A stretch of DNA of 64,000 nucleotides, taken from contig NOKP01000004.1 of the NCBI GenBank assembly GCA_002682825.1, forward strand, positions 989,607 through 1,053,606. The letters are read 5' to 3'. The DNA is from Neonectria sp. B-13. Lineage: Eukaryota > Ascomycota > Sordariomycetes > Hypocreales > Nectriaceae. This document shows positions 54,557 to 64,000 of the stretch, one piece after another. Within the stretch, counting starts at the first letter, position 1, and each line of letters starts with the position of its first letter. Under the pieces are notes generated by a model. That model worked only from the letters and a program-made list of their open reading frames with translations. It had not been told where the DNA came from and ran no database searches. The position numbers were made by a program, and so were the translations under genes.

Positions 54557-56669
54557 TCATTCGTTCATTTTGTAGCTCGCCTCTCCGTCCATATAATTAC
54601 TCAGAACGGTGGTATCAAAGAAGAGATTCGACCATGGCCCACTCATATCTGCCCACGAAACGTCAGATGCCGGCACTTCTCCATCTTGGCAAGGTCTGGC
54701 GACTGCGGCTGTTGCAGTCGATTTTGATATAGCAGCAGTGATCTCATGCAGTTCGGACAACACCTCGACATATTGTTGACCAAGTGAGTCGCCCTCAACC
54801 CCAATTGAAAACTCCCCGAGAGCCCCTTCGGCAACTGCCCTGATATGCGAGGCCTCAGGCCAAATGTGCGAGTACATGTAAAGTGTGCCGATGGACGCAA
54901 ATTGCATGTAGTTGACCATCCAGAACACTCTTGAGAATAAACCTCGCTGCAGGAGATAGCGACACTCGGATACAACCATGCTCGCTGCTTCGATGGCTTT
55001 GTCATGACATCGCTTAACCCACTGCTCTAAGCTAGTGTGTCTTCCTGAATCTACCTCAATTGAATAGAGAATGAAAGGGCAGTAGAGAAGGAGGCTTGTG
55101 TGGGCGAACATCAGCTTCAAGGTGCACATTTGGCGCTGTGTCACGATTGACGACGCCGATTGGGGAAACACAACGTAGTTTAGATAGGGTGGAAGATTAT
55201 CCTGCCAGTTTGTAAGGTCTTTCTAAAATTCCATGGCAGACTCACGTAAGCGGGTAATGCCACGAAGACGGGCTGCCGGGCTGTAGAGCTCACGAAGTAT
55301 CTTTCCCAGGATTTGAGCAAGACGAGCGTAATGAATCAATGCTGCGGCTGAGCAGAAACCTCCGCTTTTGGTAACAACGCAGGCTGAGATTAAGATATCC
55401 TCATCGTTCGCCCGCGTACACTCGTCCTGGTCTATGTCATCGTCGTGAATGGCACATGGACGACCGAACACGCTGCTTAGTACTCGGTCATTGATGTAGA
55501 TAGTCCAGAAGAGCCTTCTTCGGTATTCGTGAGTAATGTAGTTGGCCGGAGGCCCAACTGATTGATGATGAAGCCCAAGCGTTTGAGCCTGGCGCACAAG
55601 GGTCCCAAATGAAGACCATGCCTCATGGAGTCTCGAATGGTGTACAAGATAATGGATGGTAAGAAGTCTGGCTTGCAGACTAGCAAGGGTAATCTGGTCG
55701 GACTCTTGGTACAGTTGCTTCAGAGCCATATCGTAGAACCGGACACTGCTCCAAGATAGTAAATGCGTTGGAGACTGCGAGCTCAACAACAAACCTAGCC
55801 GTATAGCCACAAAAAATATTGGTGAGCTTGGAATAGAGGGAGCCAAGTGCCAAAACCATGTAAATGAGTGCCAGAGTATCCCAACCTAGATCATCACTGG
55901 CGTTTCCATTCCCGTAGAGCGTCTCGTATGCTTCCCTCAGACTTGGTTCGTGGACGAAACGTGACGTCGTCAAGCCAAAATTGAAGAACGATCGCATCAA
56001 TTCATCAGAGACCGACTTGGACGGGAGGATAGAAGCAAGCTTGTTTGATCTCTCCAGAGGAGAACCATAGAAGTGGATCGAAACTGACGGCAAGCTTGCC
56101 AGTTTTTGCTTCGCATATTGCAAGTAGGCAAACTCGGATGCTCCACCGTGGACATAGCCGTACTGGTCCTCCTGAAGCGTCCCATCAGTTGTACCTTCGC
56201 TCGTGACTCCTTCTGGAGAATCATCCGGTGGTGGAAGATCTGATTGACTAGTGTCCAAGTGACTGGATTGTAGGTCTCTCGATTTGATAGTGACAGATGC
56301 GGTGGATGGAGACATGGAGGTGACACCTAACCGTTCATTGGCAGGACCTGCGGTGGCCGTTCCCATGTATTGACAGCTTTGGCCTTGCTTTTGACATCTT
56401 ATGCAGGGCATGTGTCCTGAACACCGAGTCTTTTTCTATGGCGAGCGTTAGGATCTGGGCATCGGCGTAGGCTACTTGAGGACTGGAAGCTCTCACTCTC
56501 TGCAAGCTACGCAAGCATTCCTGATTTTTGTTAGACGAGCACCAGGACTTGTAGCTTCATCCAGAGTCCATCTTCTGTTCCGCTTGTTTCGTGCCGTCCG
56601 ACCAGTCCCTTGGTATGGGACTATGGTCAGGGTTGAACCTGGCGGTCTGGCCTGCGTTAGTCTGTCCAT
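54557..56669 (-). pseudogene. Zn2Cys6 regulator with TAG and frameshift
   Basis: Exons are 56497-56669, 55795-56435 and 54557-55745. Introns are 56436-56496 and 55746-55794. The total is 2003 nt, one base short of a multi-three length. The zinc cluster reads ACVACRE joined to KKTRC..MPCIRCQKQGQSC, but the splice leaves the frame one base short at the A-run at 56431-56435. A TAG at 55223-55225 lies in frame between LRESAMEF and KDLTNWQDNLPPYLN, which is clearly continuous in sense. The middle-homology helical domain is otherwise complete. If whole it would be a pathway-specific nuclear regulator of the flanking genes. Two lesions favour decay, though a homopolymer error could explain the shift. 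Confidence 0.75.
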
Positions 56670-57210
56670 GCCACTAAGCCAGAAAATTGCTCAGTTGATC
56701 GAATAATACCCGGAGATACTTCAAGACTTCATGAAACCGGACATACGCCGACCTGACGGGTTTGATGATGAGGTTGATCAAGTTGTGCGAGTTGACAACC
56801 AAGAGTTCCAGGCGGCTGACCAAACCCGAGCTCCCAATTGTCTACAGTGCTTGGAGACCCCCACAACCCAGAACGTTGCGGGGTATCTAGAAGAAAGCTC
56901 GGCGGAGGGAACATCGGGAACAACGCCTACGTCAGTTGGGGAATGACTGTGTTAGTGGCTGAATGTGGACCTATCCATGAATCCCCATGTAGGAAGGCAC
57001 ATATAGAATGTTTAGCTAATATGTTGATTCATATAGTAGCGAGTATGCAGAGCGTGAACTTTGAAGCAGGGAAACATGCTAAATCAGTCTTGGAAGTGAT
57101 ATTGACACTCTATGCGATCCCTTTGCTCCTTCACAGCATCGATTTATTTCTCTATCTTCTGGATGACCTCTAAAAGTGCAATCAACCTTCCTAAGACGTA
57201 GCTGTCTGTC
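56670..57210. other. intergenic between regulator and MFS gene
   Basis: Upstream region of the regulator, then the AT-rich 3' flank of the MFS gene. A 71-codon plus-strand frame at 56731 has no recognisable features and is not called. Confidence 0.4.
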
Positions 57211-58821
57211 TCATAACATATATCTAAATCCGCTGGCCTGTTGCGCAGCAGTGGGACCGCTCTTTCCAACCGGCATGCCGTTCTCAAGCTTCCAGTTCTG
57301 TCTTTTTAGGTACAGTCGAGTCAGTGTCGCGAATACAATGGTGCCGCCAGCTGCGACGAGGTTGACGGTGAAGGCAATGAAATATCGCGGGGCGTCGTTG
57401 TAAAGATACGGCGTCCAGACATTGGGCGTGTTGCAAGAAGCGATGATGATGGCGATTGCCGTGGCACGCTTGGCTACAGGCTGGTTGATAGTGCCGGTGA
57501 CCCAAGAAAGAAGGACGGTTGAGCCGGCATAGAACGATCCCGGCATCAGCATCATGGCGGTGTATCGCGCGCCTATATTTGAGTTGAGATCGCAATGATG
57601 TTTGCAACAAGCGTAATGCATAGCGGTCCGACAATATGGTAGTACCGTTCTCTGATCTTGTCCGAGTGAAAGCTATTGACCAGAATCGTAAAACACCAAA
57701 GAATAAACGGCGGCGCCGTGAGCAGAAACGTAACGGTTTGCGAATATCCGAGACCAGCGACGACGGGTGGGAAGAAATTTGTGACGCCGGCGGACGTGAA
57801 GATACAATGCAGAGTCGCCATCATAAGCCACGTCTTGGGATCCTTGATGGCGAGCATGAAGCCCTGTCGGGCAGTAATCTCGGCTCGATCGTTCTTGCTG
57901 ACCTAGATCCTCCTCGTAGTTCCATCCGATCCATTCTCGTTCGGCTTCGGTGAGGCTTCTGATACCGGCAAGTGAGTTGGGCAAAATAAACGTGAAGGCG
58001 AGAACGAGTCCGATGGTGACAACCCCTTCAACTAAGAAGAGCTAGGAAACAGATCAGCTAACAGAGCGGTGTGGTTATTTTAAATGCCATTAGACTCACC
58101 CATCTCCATCCCGCCAGGCCAAACTTTTCCTCCAACTCGAGAATCGGGATTGCCAGGGGAGACCCAAAAGCGTTCCCAAGCTGCGACCCTGAGTAAAACA
58201 GGGCGGCGCGGAACGCGTACTGCGTGCGATTGTAGAACAACGAGAGGTAGAAGAGGGATCCAGGGAAGAAGACAGCCTCGACGAAGCCGATGAAGAATCT
58301 TGCAACGGCCAAGCCTGGAAAGGTCTTGACGGTTGTCTGTGCCGCGGAGATGACACCCCACACAGCCATGGCGCTGCAGATGTAGACGCCAGGGAGCTTG
58401 ATCTTTCCCAGCATCATGTTGGAAGGGACCTGCATAATAACTGTTCATAGTTTAGTAAAGGCTAAGGAGTCTTGGTGATTGGTGTTTGCGTACTGTAACC
58501 CACAAAGAGAATAGAAACACAGGTCTGATACTCCATATCGTCCATGTCAAGATCCTTCATGATGCCTGCCAATTTTGCCGAAGCGATGTTGTTTCTGTCC
58601 AGGTAGTTGAGAATATACATGAGCATCAACGTCGGAATTATAATCAGATCCAACTTCATGGTAGCTTTCCTGCCAAGTTTGGTGTATTCATCCACGGACA
58701 GTCTGCTCAGGCACTCGGGCATATCATGCGCCGTGTGGGATCGCTCGTTTTCCTTGGAAGCCGCAACAACCTCTTGGAAGCAGGATCGAGGGAGACTGTC
58801 AACCTTTTCAACGTCGCCCAT
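57211..58821 (-). pseudogene. allantoate-type MFS permease, frame-broken
   Basis: Exons are 58494-58821, 58100-58440 and 57211-58041. Introns are 58441-58493 and 58042-58099. The Dal5/Tna1-like anion:cation symporter family is clear: DLIIIPTLMLMYILNYLDR, MQVPSNMMLGKI, then WNYEEDLGQQ and TARQGFMLAIKDPKTWL. About 57880-57905 the sense shifts by one frame (EEDLGQQERSS to EITARQGF), and at 57575-57585 (ACTCAAATATAGG) it shifts back, so total length stays a multiple of three. Substrates in this family are acids or vitamins such as nicotinate or allantoate. It is pseudogene-like, or else affected by two indel errors. Confidence 0.75.
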
Positions 58822-59456
58822 GATGTGCCGAGAAAGAAGCCGTGACTCTTTTGTTATAATGAATTGAGCGACAAAATTCCTAGCACTGCTGCATTTGGTC
58901 TGTATAATAGGACTGGGACAGGAGGACCCTTTTGTATACAAATGTCATCAGGCTACGAATTGTCCAACATTTCTTCTCCCCACAGGTCGTTAGCCCCAAA
59001 GTGTCATGTAGGTCCATATTGACTATTCCTATACCTGGGGAAACTGGGTACCGTAATCGAAATCCGGGGTTGAGCTTCCTGACTGCGGGGAAGTAAGCAA
59101 ACGTTCCCCGTCTTACCCAAAGCGTTCCCCGGACCATCCCTATTGGCCTTTGCTTTCAAGAAGATGGCTATCCCAAACCCAGCTCAATCACTCTGGTCTG
59201 ACTTGACGCCTCAGATTCTCGGTCTTGGTAACGTCAGATTGTTTCCAGTATTCTTTTTAAGTCTCCATTATCACCTTGCTTCGAGCTCTTACACCGGCTA
59301 CTCCAACTACCTTTCCCTGCGAGGCAACATAGCCTTGACGCTCTCGATTAACCAAGACCAAAAGTAGCATGAATATTTGCTACCGGCATTAACACACCTT
59401 TTTGCCAATTCAGTTCTTGTCCAGGCCCTCCTTATCCAGTTCCCTTTTATCCAGTT
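58822..59456. other. promoter of the first MFS gene
   Basis: Contains a motif cluster at 59086-59131 and TATTATA-type AT-rich sequence near 58905-58912. Also covers the 3' flank of the second MFS gene. Confidence 0.45.
59086..59131. promoter_or_regulatory. CGGGGAA motif cluster (three copies)
   Basis: Exact copies at 59086-59092 (CGGGGAA), 59104-59110 and 59125-59131 (TTCCCCG), 265-310 bp upstream of the MFS ATG. A near copy TGGGGAA lies at 59036-59042. The last two exact copies share the context CGTTCCCCG. Confidence 0.5.
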
Positions 59457-61086
59457 CTATACCTTTGCCCAGACCATTTTATTGCCTCCCATCTTTCGTG
59501 TCTTGACTACCTTGGCCGCACAAATGAATGCCGTCCCCAAAACCATGGAAGTTCCTGCAAATATCTGCGCGCCGAGATATTTGCCGTCTTGAGAGTTGAT
59601 GATTGCTCCCGCTATCGGCGACCCTGTCAACGAGGCAAAGCTCACAATGGTAAAGACCATGCCCATTCGCGTGCCCTGCTTCTGCGGGTCGGATGTCAGA
59701 CTCGTCAGACCGGCCGGGAAAACACTTTGGACACCGCCAACTGCGAAGCCGTAGAAGACAGTCCACGCGTACAGGCCTGACACGGAGTTCACGGCTGCCC
59801 AGCAGTACATGATCAGGCCTGATACAAACGTGCTGATCAAGAACATGTTGACGGGGCCGAGGTGATCGCCGAGAAACGCGGGAACAACTCGACCTGGGCC
59901 GCCGATGCCATTGAGGACGAGGAGCAGATCTAGTGAAGATGAGTATGAAAGGTCGAGGATGTTTCTGGAAAACGCAGCAATGTAGTGAAATGCGAAGTAT
60001 GTCGCCCAGAATGCCTGTTGTTTTGGTAAGCTTCAGACCATAAAATTGAAGAACGCACATCTTACCAGATAAGCCCCGATGGCATAAAAGGAGTACTCCA
60101 GATCCTTGAAAGCTTTCCACTCCACCAACGGCCCTGTGCTTCGGGGTGGAAGCCGTGACTTCATGAAGAAGCCGGCCAAGATGAGTGTTGCAAGCTGGAT
60201 GAAGGCGATCGACCGAATCGTCCAAGCGAACCCAACCTGTGGAAGCAATTGCCTCACCATGCTGGGGAATATCAGTCCTCCCGAGGTGCTTCCAGCTGCC
60301 GTGAGGCCAAAGGCAAGGGATCGCTTCTTGGCGAAGTAGGTCGAGGTGACAGCCATGCAGGGACAGAAGAGAAGGCCGTTGCCGAGGCCCACGCAGACGC
60401 CCTGTGCAACAAAGAACTGCCAGTAGGTGGAACAGAAGGATGTTGAAAACATGCCCAGGGCGACGAGCAGAACACCAGTGATGTACAGAGGGCGGAAAAA
60501 GCCAGCATCGGTCAGACGGCCGGTGAAGGTGCCGATGAAGAAGAGGAGGAACACCTCGAAGGAGCCAATCCAAGAGATATCCGCGGGTTGACGGTTCAAC
60601 ATTTCCTCGTAATACGGCTGAAAGACACCGAAGGAATTGATGACGCCCCTGGATAGGGTTAGAACGTGGCTGTTGCAAGTGCGTAAGGGCGTCTAGGAGA
60701 CAACTTACCAAGTATCCATGATAACCAAGTGCGTGCTAAACACTGTCCCGGTCGTTTAGCAAACATGCCATGATTGATATAGAGATCAAACACTCACCCA
60801 CCATCCAAGCCACTAAACCTCCATCGGGTGGCGGTTCAATCACGCCGCTGCCCCGCGATCGGAGCCTCCCCAGCACGGTGCCGATAGTACTCGTTCTTTC
60901 GAGATCTTGGCCTAGTGGATTTGAAGTGTCTTGTACGTCGTCGTTGTCGTCCTCGTGCTCGGAAGTAGAAGAACGCGGCGGCTCGTCTGTCACTTCCTCT
61001 CGTTTCTCAACGCCGGTTTGAATCTTCTCGGAGCCCCCACTTGAACCGGGGCCGTGGGGAACTAATGATGGAGTATCGTATGCCAT
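59457..61086 (-). CDS. MFS monocarboxylate-type transporter
   Basis: Exons are 60798-61086, 60709-60742, 60066-60648 and 59457-60014. Introns are 60743-60797, 60649-60708 and 60015-60065. The total is 1464 nt, 487 residues, all in phase. A long hydrophilic N-terminus ends in PPPDGGLVAWMVV, the hallmark of the fungal MCT/SLC16-like family, and is followed by WGVINSFGVFQPYY. About twelve hydrophobic segments follow, with VAQGVCVGLGNGLLFCP in the fourth region and a short C-tail. It should move monocarboxylates or related small acids at the plasma membrane. It is the intact member of this cluster. Confidence 0.87.
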
Positions 61087-62853
61087 GTTTGCAAACGACG
61101 CAGCGAAACCGATGAGACGAGTGTAGAAAATACCAAATAATACTAGAAGAAGCTAAGACAAAGAGGCCGAACAAGAACTTTGCTACTTCGTGGCTCCTAC
61201 AAGCGGCAATGTTGATGTTGAGGAAGCATTTTATCCCCAACCCCCACAGCCCCCGAACTTTTATTCATGACAAGCGTCGCTTAGATTTCCTGTAGCAATG
61301 TCCGTTTTCTCCCCAACACCACCCAACTCATTTAGGCTACCGCCCCGGTAAATCGTGGGGGAACTTTCCGCGAGGGCGGAGAAGATTTCTTACTAATTCA
61401 TTAAATCAACTGAGCCAGGTCATTGGAGGGCTTTCTGCTTGCAGTTCTCGGTATGACTCTTGCTGTGAGTGGGAGGCCGGATATAAGGGCGTCATCCATC
61501 GACGCCATATCCGTGGATGTCTTTTCCGAGATTGATAATAGCCGGGCTAAAGACATACCCGAAAAGGAAACGTCAAATACGACTGAATACAGCATCAAGT
61601 AGACTACCTATAAAACCGATGTGACATGGGAAACGACGGAGACCGAGATACTTGCCGAATCCTTGTGGAGGACGCCCCGAGGCATACGACATATCCCTGA
61701 TAGACGACAGGTGCTTCAGCAATCCTCGGATCGAATACCGAACACAAAAGTCCGGCGATGCCACCCCGTGATGTTCCATTACCCGAAGTTACCCCATTAA
61801 TAAAGAGCGGTGCGGTTCATCAGCAATGCTAAACCCCACAGATCACATGGTTCTCCTCCGTCATGGCCCATCATCGCCCATGGGGAAACATCCACTCTCG
61901 TGCTTCGGCAGTTTGTTCAGCTAAACACCACAGAAAATCTCCAGAGTCTCCACTCCCTCGACCCTTGTTCTGCCCTCAGTGCCGCGGAGTAGGCCCGATT
62001 GTCTACCCCACACGGGTCCGAGAAACATCCCATGCCATGGCAGTAACGCCGCGAAGAAGGTGAGCTTCGAGGCATTGTCATGAGCCTGTTTTGTGGAGGC
62101 TCGGCTCTCGCTTGAGAACCGCCCACTCCCCGCATCGATATACCCCGGTCTGGATATATCTGAGCGCGTGGCCGGCCTCGGGAAGTGGCGGGAGGGGTTC
62201 TCCATAAGCCTATCCTTATTTCAACCCTGTAACGGATCGGCGTTCGTCGTCCATGTGGTTGGGACGTTTGCGGGCTTGCCATGGTAATCGGTACCGACTT
62301 CTACAGTTATTGTTGCTGGCTATTCTTGCGGATGTTGACAACTGAGTAAGGTTCGTGATCGAGGATGGATGCTTCACGAATCAGGGAACTCCCCTTGTCA
62401 ACTCACAGATCGGATGAGGAAACGTCCCAGAGTCCCCTCTTGGGACCTGCGGTATTCATGATGATCTTCCAGTACATCAGTCAACCCCATGCCACAGGTT
62501 GATCCGAAAGTTGGTCGTCCTAACCTCTTTCGAGGCCTCCCTCAAGCCCGTGGCCTGCATCTTTCGCCGACACAAGGCCGACACTACGTCTCGTGTCCAC
62601 CAGTGAATGCGGGTCCCATCGCCAGCTTTGAGGAACTCTGGAGAGGGATTTGAATCTGAAGCTCAGTGTCCGGGACTCCGGGTCCTTGGAGGTTTTGTCG
62701 AGGTTGTTACGGAAGCGGGCTGTGTAGACGTCACTTATAAAGAGGATGATACCTTCCTTCTAGTTATGGATTTTGATATCATCATCCAAAGCACAAGTCC
62801 GCAATTGAGCATTTTACCTCTCTATCCGGCAGTCTTTATATCACAATCTCACC
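61087..62853. other. 1.8 kb divergent intergenic region
   Basis: Shared upstream region of the MFS2 gene and the GH3 gene. Contains GGGGGAA at 61357-61363 (271-277 bp from the MFS2 start), TGGGGAAAC near 61881 and a TATA box for GH3. No coding sequence supported. Confidence 0.45.
62736..62741 (+). promoter_or_regulatory. TATA box of the GH3 gene
   Basis: TATAAA lies about 115 bp upstream of the GH3 ATG. Confidence 0.4.
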
Positions 62854-64000
62854 ATGTGGACTGCTGCCTTCACATTGGCACTCGCGGCCATGCCTGCAGT
62901 CACCCTGGGTGCCCCTCGTCGTCCTCACTGGATGAATCGTCGGGATAGTACCCTTCCAGTATACAGAAACTCATCATACTGCGTCAATGAGCGTGTCGAA
63001 GACCTCATCCAGCGCATGACTCTGGAGGAGAAAGCCGGTCAGCTCTTCCACCAGATGCTCTACCAGGGCGAGAATGGCACTCTGTTCGAAGGCGGCGGCG
63101 GAATGAACGGCACCAAGGTCGCCATTGGTGAAATGTACATGACGCACTTCAACCTGGTCGGGGACATTGAAGACGCCCAACAGATTGCAGAGTTCACCAA
63201 CCTTGTCCAAGAAAAGGCCCTAGAGACCCGTCTCGGCATCCCCGTCACCCTCTCCACGGATCCTCGCCATAGCTTCACGGAGCATGTTGGCACCGGATTC
63301 CGAGCTGGGGTATTCTCGGAGTGGCCTGAGTCCCTCGGTCTAGCCGCACTCCGGGACGCAAACCTCGTCAAGACGTTCGCTGAGGTGGCGCGCGAGGAGT
63401 ATATTGCTGTTGGTCTCCGTGCGGCCCTCCACCCGCAAGTTGATCTCTCAACGGAGCCCCGGTGGGCTCGTATCAAGAACACCTGGGGCGAAGATGCCAC
63501 CCTCACCAGTGAGCTCTTGGTATCGTACATCAAAGGGTTCCAGGGGGAGAAGATCGGCCCCTATTCCGTCACTACTGTGACCAAGCACTTCCCCGGCGGT
63601 GGCCCGTTGGAAAACGGCGAAGACTCTCACTTCACATACGGGAAGAACCAGACGTACCCGGGAAACAACTTCGAACACTTCCTGATCCCCTTCAAGGCCG
63701 CCATTGCTGCTGGCGCCAGGCAAATGATGCCCTACTACTCGCGGCCCATTGGCACCAAGTATGAAGAGGTCGGCTTCTCCTTCAACAAGCAAATCGTTAC
63801 AGGCCTCCTACGCGAGGAGCTTGGCTTCGAGGGCATCGTCCTGACGGACTGGGGCCTGATCACCGACTCTCAGATGGATGGAGGTATCTTCCCAGCACGA
63901 GCTTGGGGCGTTGAGAATCTGTCGGGTCTAGAGCGGGCAGCCAGGATCCTCGAGGCCGGCTGCGACCAGTTCGGTGGCGAGGAGCGTACTGATCTCATTA
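62854..64000 (+). CDS. GH3 beta-glucosidase, 5' part (truncated by window)
   Basis: An open frame from the ATG at 62854 to the window end (at least 382 residues, no intron so far). A signal peptide (MWTAAFTLALAAMPAVTLGA) marks a secreted enzyme. The GH3 N-terminal domain is clear: VEDLIQRMTLEEKAGQLFHQ, then IPVTLSTDPRH and the conserved KHFPGGG. The catalytic nucleophile Asp is near residue 332 in VLTDWG. The general acid/base in the C-terminal domain lies beyond the window. It is expected to release glucose or another sugar from beta-linked glycosides or conjugates. It may use up plant glycosides whose products the neighbouring permeases import; that link is inference. Confidence 0.92.
   Translation, partial: MWTAAFTLALAAMPAVTLGAPRRPHWMNRRDSTLPVYRNSSYCVNERVEDLIQRMTLEEKAGQLFHQMLYQGENGTLFEGGGGMNGTKVAIGEMYMTHFNLVGDIEDAQQIAEFTNLVQEKALETRLGIPVTLSTDPRHSFTEHVGTGFRAGVFSEWPESLGLAALRDANLVKTFAEVAREEYIAVGLRAALHPQVDLSTEPRWARIKNTWGEDATLTSELLVSYIKGFQGEKIGPYSVTTVTKHFPGGGPLENGEDSHFTYGKNQTYPGNNFEHFLIPFKAAIAAGARQMMPYYSRPIGTKYEEVGFSFNKQIVTGLLREELGFEGIVLTDWGLITDSQMDGGIFPARAWGVENLSGLERAARILEAGCDQFGGEERTDLI

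Noticed and set aside
55200..55250. Intron GTGAGT..TTTTAG or ..GGCAG removing the regulator's TAG
   Set aside because: The first is only 23 nt. The second is 44 nt and creates a frame with an immediate TAA.
56731..56946. 71-codon plus-strand ORF upstream of the regulator
   Set aside because: Short, no motif, and lies in the likely promoter of the regulator gene.
57560..57640. Intron ending at TATAG that would explain the second MFS frameshift
   Set aside because: No donor with matching phase exists, and a membrane segment would be lost.
1..64000. Reassigned UAG codon as an explanation for the in-frame stops
   Set aside because: Several intact genes terminate with TAG (for example ubc7 at 11160-11162), so UAG is a normal stop.
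1..64000. CRISPR arrays, bacterial operons or rRNA genes
   Set aside because: None seen. Intron-rich genes and fungal families show a eukaryotic nuclear sequence.

Overview
The window reads as nuclear DNA of a filamentous ascomycete (Pezizomycotina, most likely Sordariomycetes). I base this on compact genes with many introns of about 47-147 nt with GT/AG borders, Zn2Cys6 regulators, DUF1996 and BIM1-like surface proteins, APC and MFS permeases, a GH3 enzyme, and fungal versions of Ubc7, Swa2/auxilin and ICln. Gene models were built by eye from reading frames, splice borders, and the test that exon lengths sum to a multiple of three. No database search was possible.

Layout. 0.8 kb: an intron-containing tRNA-Glu(UUC). 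1.5-5 kb: a frame-broken hypothetical gene, a small multi-exon hypothetical gene, and a short-chain dehydrogenase gene open from end to end except for one in-frame TAG. 5.7-14.1 kb: a fungal transcription-factor-domain gene, a gene resembling DUF3435/FluG-type recombinase-derived proteins, and two housekeeping genes (ubc7; auxilin-like swa2). 17-24.3 kb: a possible uptake/oxidation group with an APC permease, a GNAT acetyltransferase, a DAO-type FAD oxidoreductase and a Zn2Cys6 regulator whose zinc cluster is split by a GC-AG intron. 25.6-31.4 kb: a gene-poor stretch with one probable relic. 31.4-41.9 kb: secreted or membrane surface proteins (DUF1996, a Ser-rich single-span protein, a GPI-type protein, a BIM1-like protein) interleaved with ICln and a small coiled-coil protein. 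43.8-52 kb: a small cysteine-rich secreted protein, a PEP-mutase-family enzyme, a second GNAT, a Cys-rich protein, a PAF-acetylhydrolase-like esterase and a mitochondrial LEA-like protein.

52.8-62.9 kb looks like a metabolic cluster in partial decay, all on the minus strand: a phytanoyl-CoA-dioxygenase-like gene (one in-frame TAG), a Zn2Cys6 regulator (one in-frame TAG plus a one-base frameshift in the zinc cluster), an allantoate-type MFS permease (two frameshifts) and an intact monocarboxylate-type MFS permease, followed by the 5' part of a GH3 glucosidase on the plus strand. The promoters of the dioxygenase and the first permease each hold three copies of CGGGGAA/TTCCCCG about 265-380 bp upstream of the start codon, suggesting co-regulation.

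The most interesting signal is that three separate genes are each interrupted by a stop codon and it is TAG every time. In two of them (SDR and dioxygenase) it is the only lesion found. In Sordariomycetes, UAG stops can be recoded to UGG by A-to-I mRNA editing during sexual development, so these are testable candidates. Ordinary pseudogene decay or assembly error remain the simpler alternatives, especially where frameshifts are also present.
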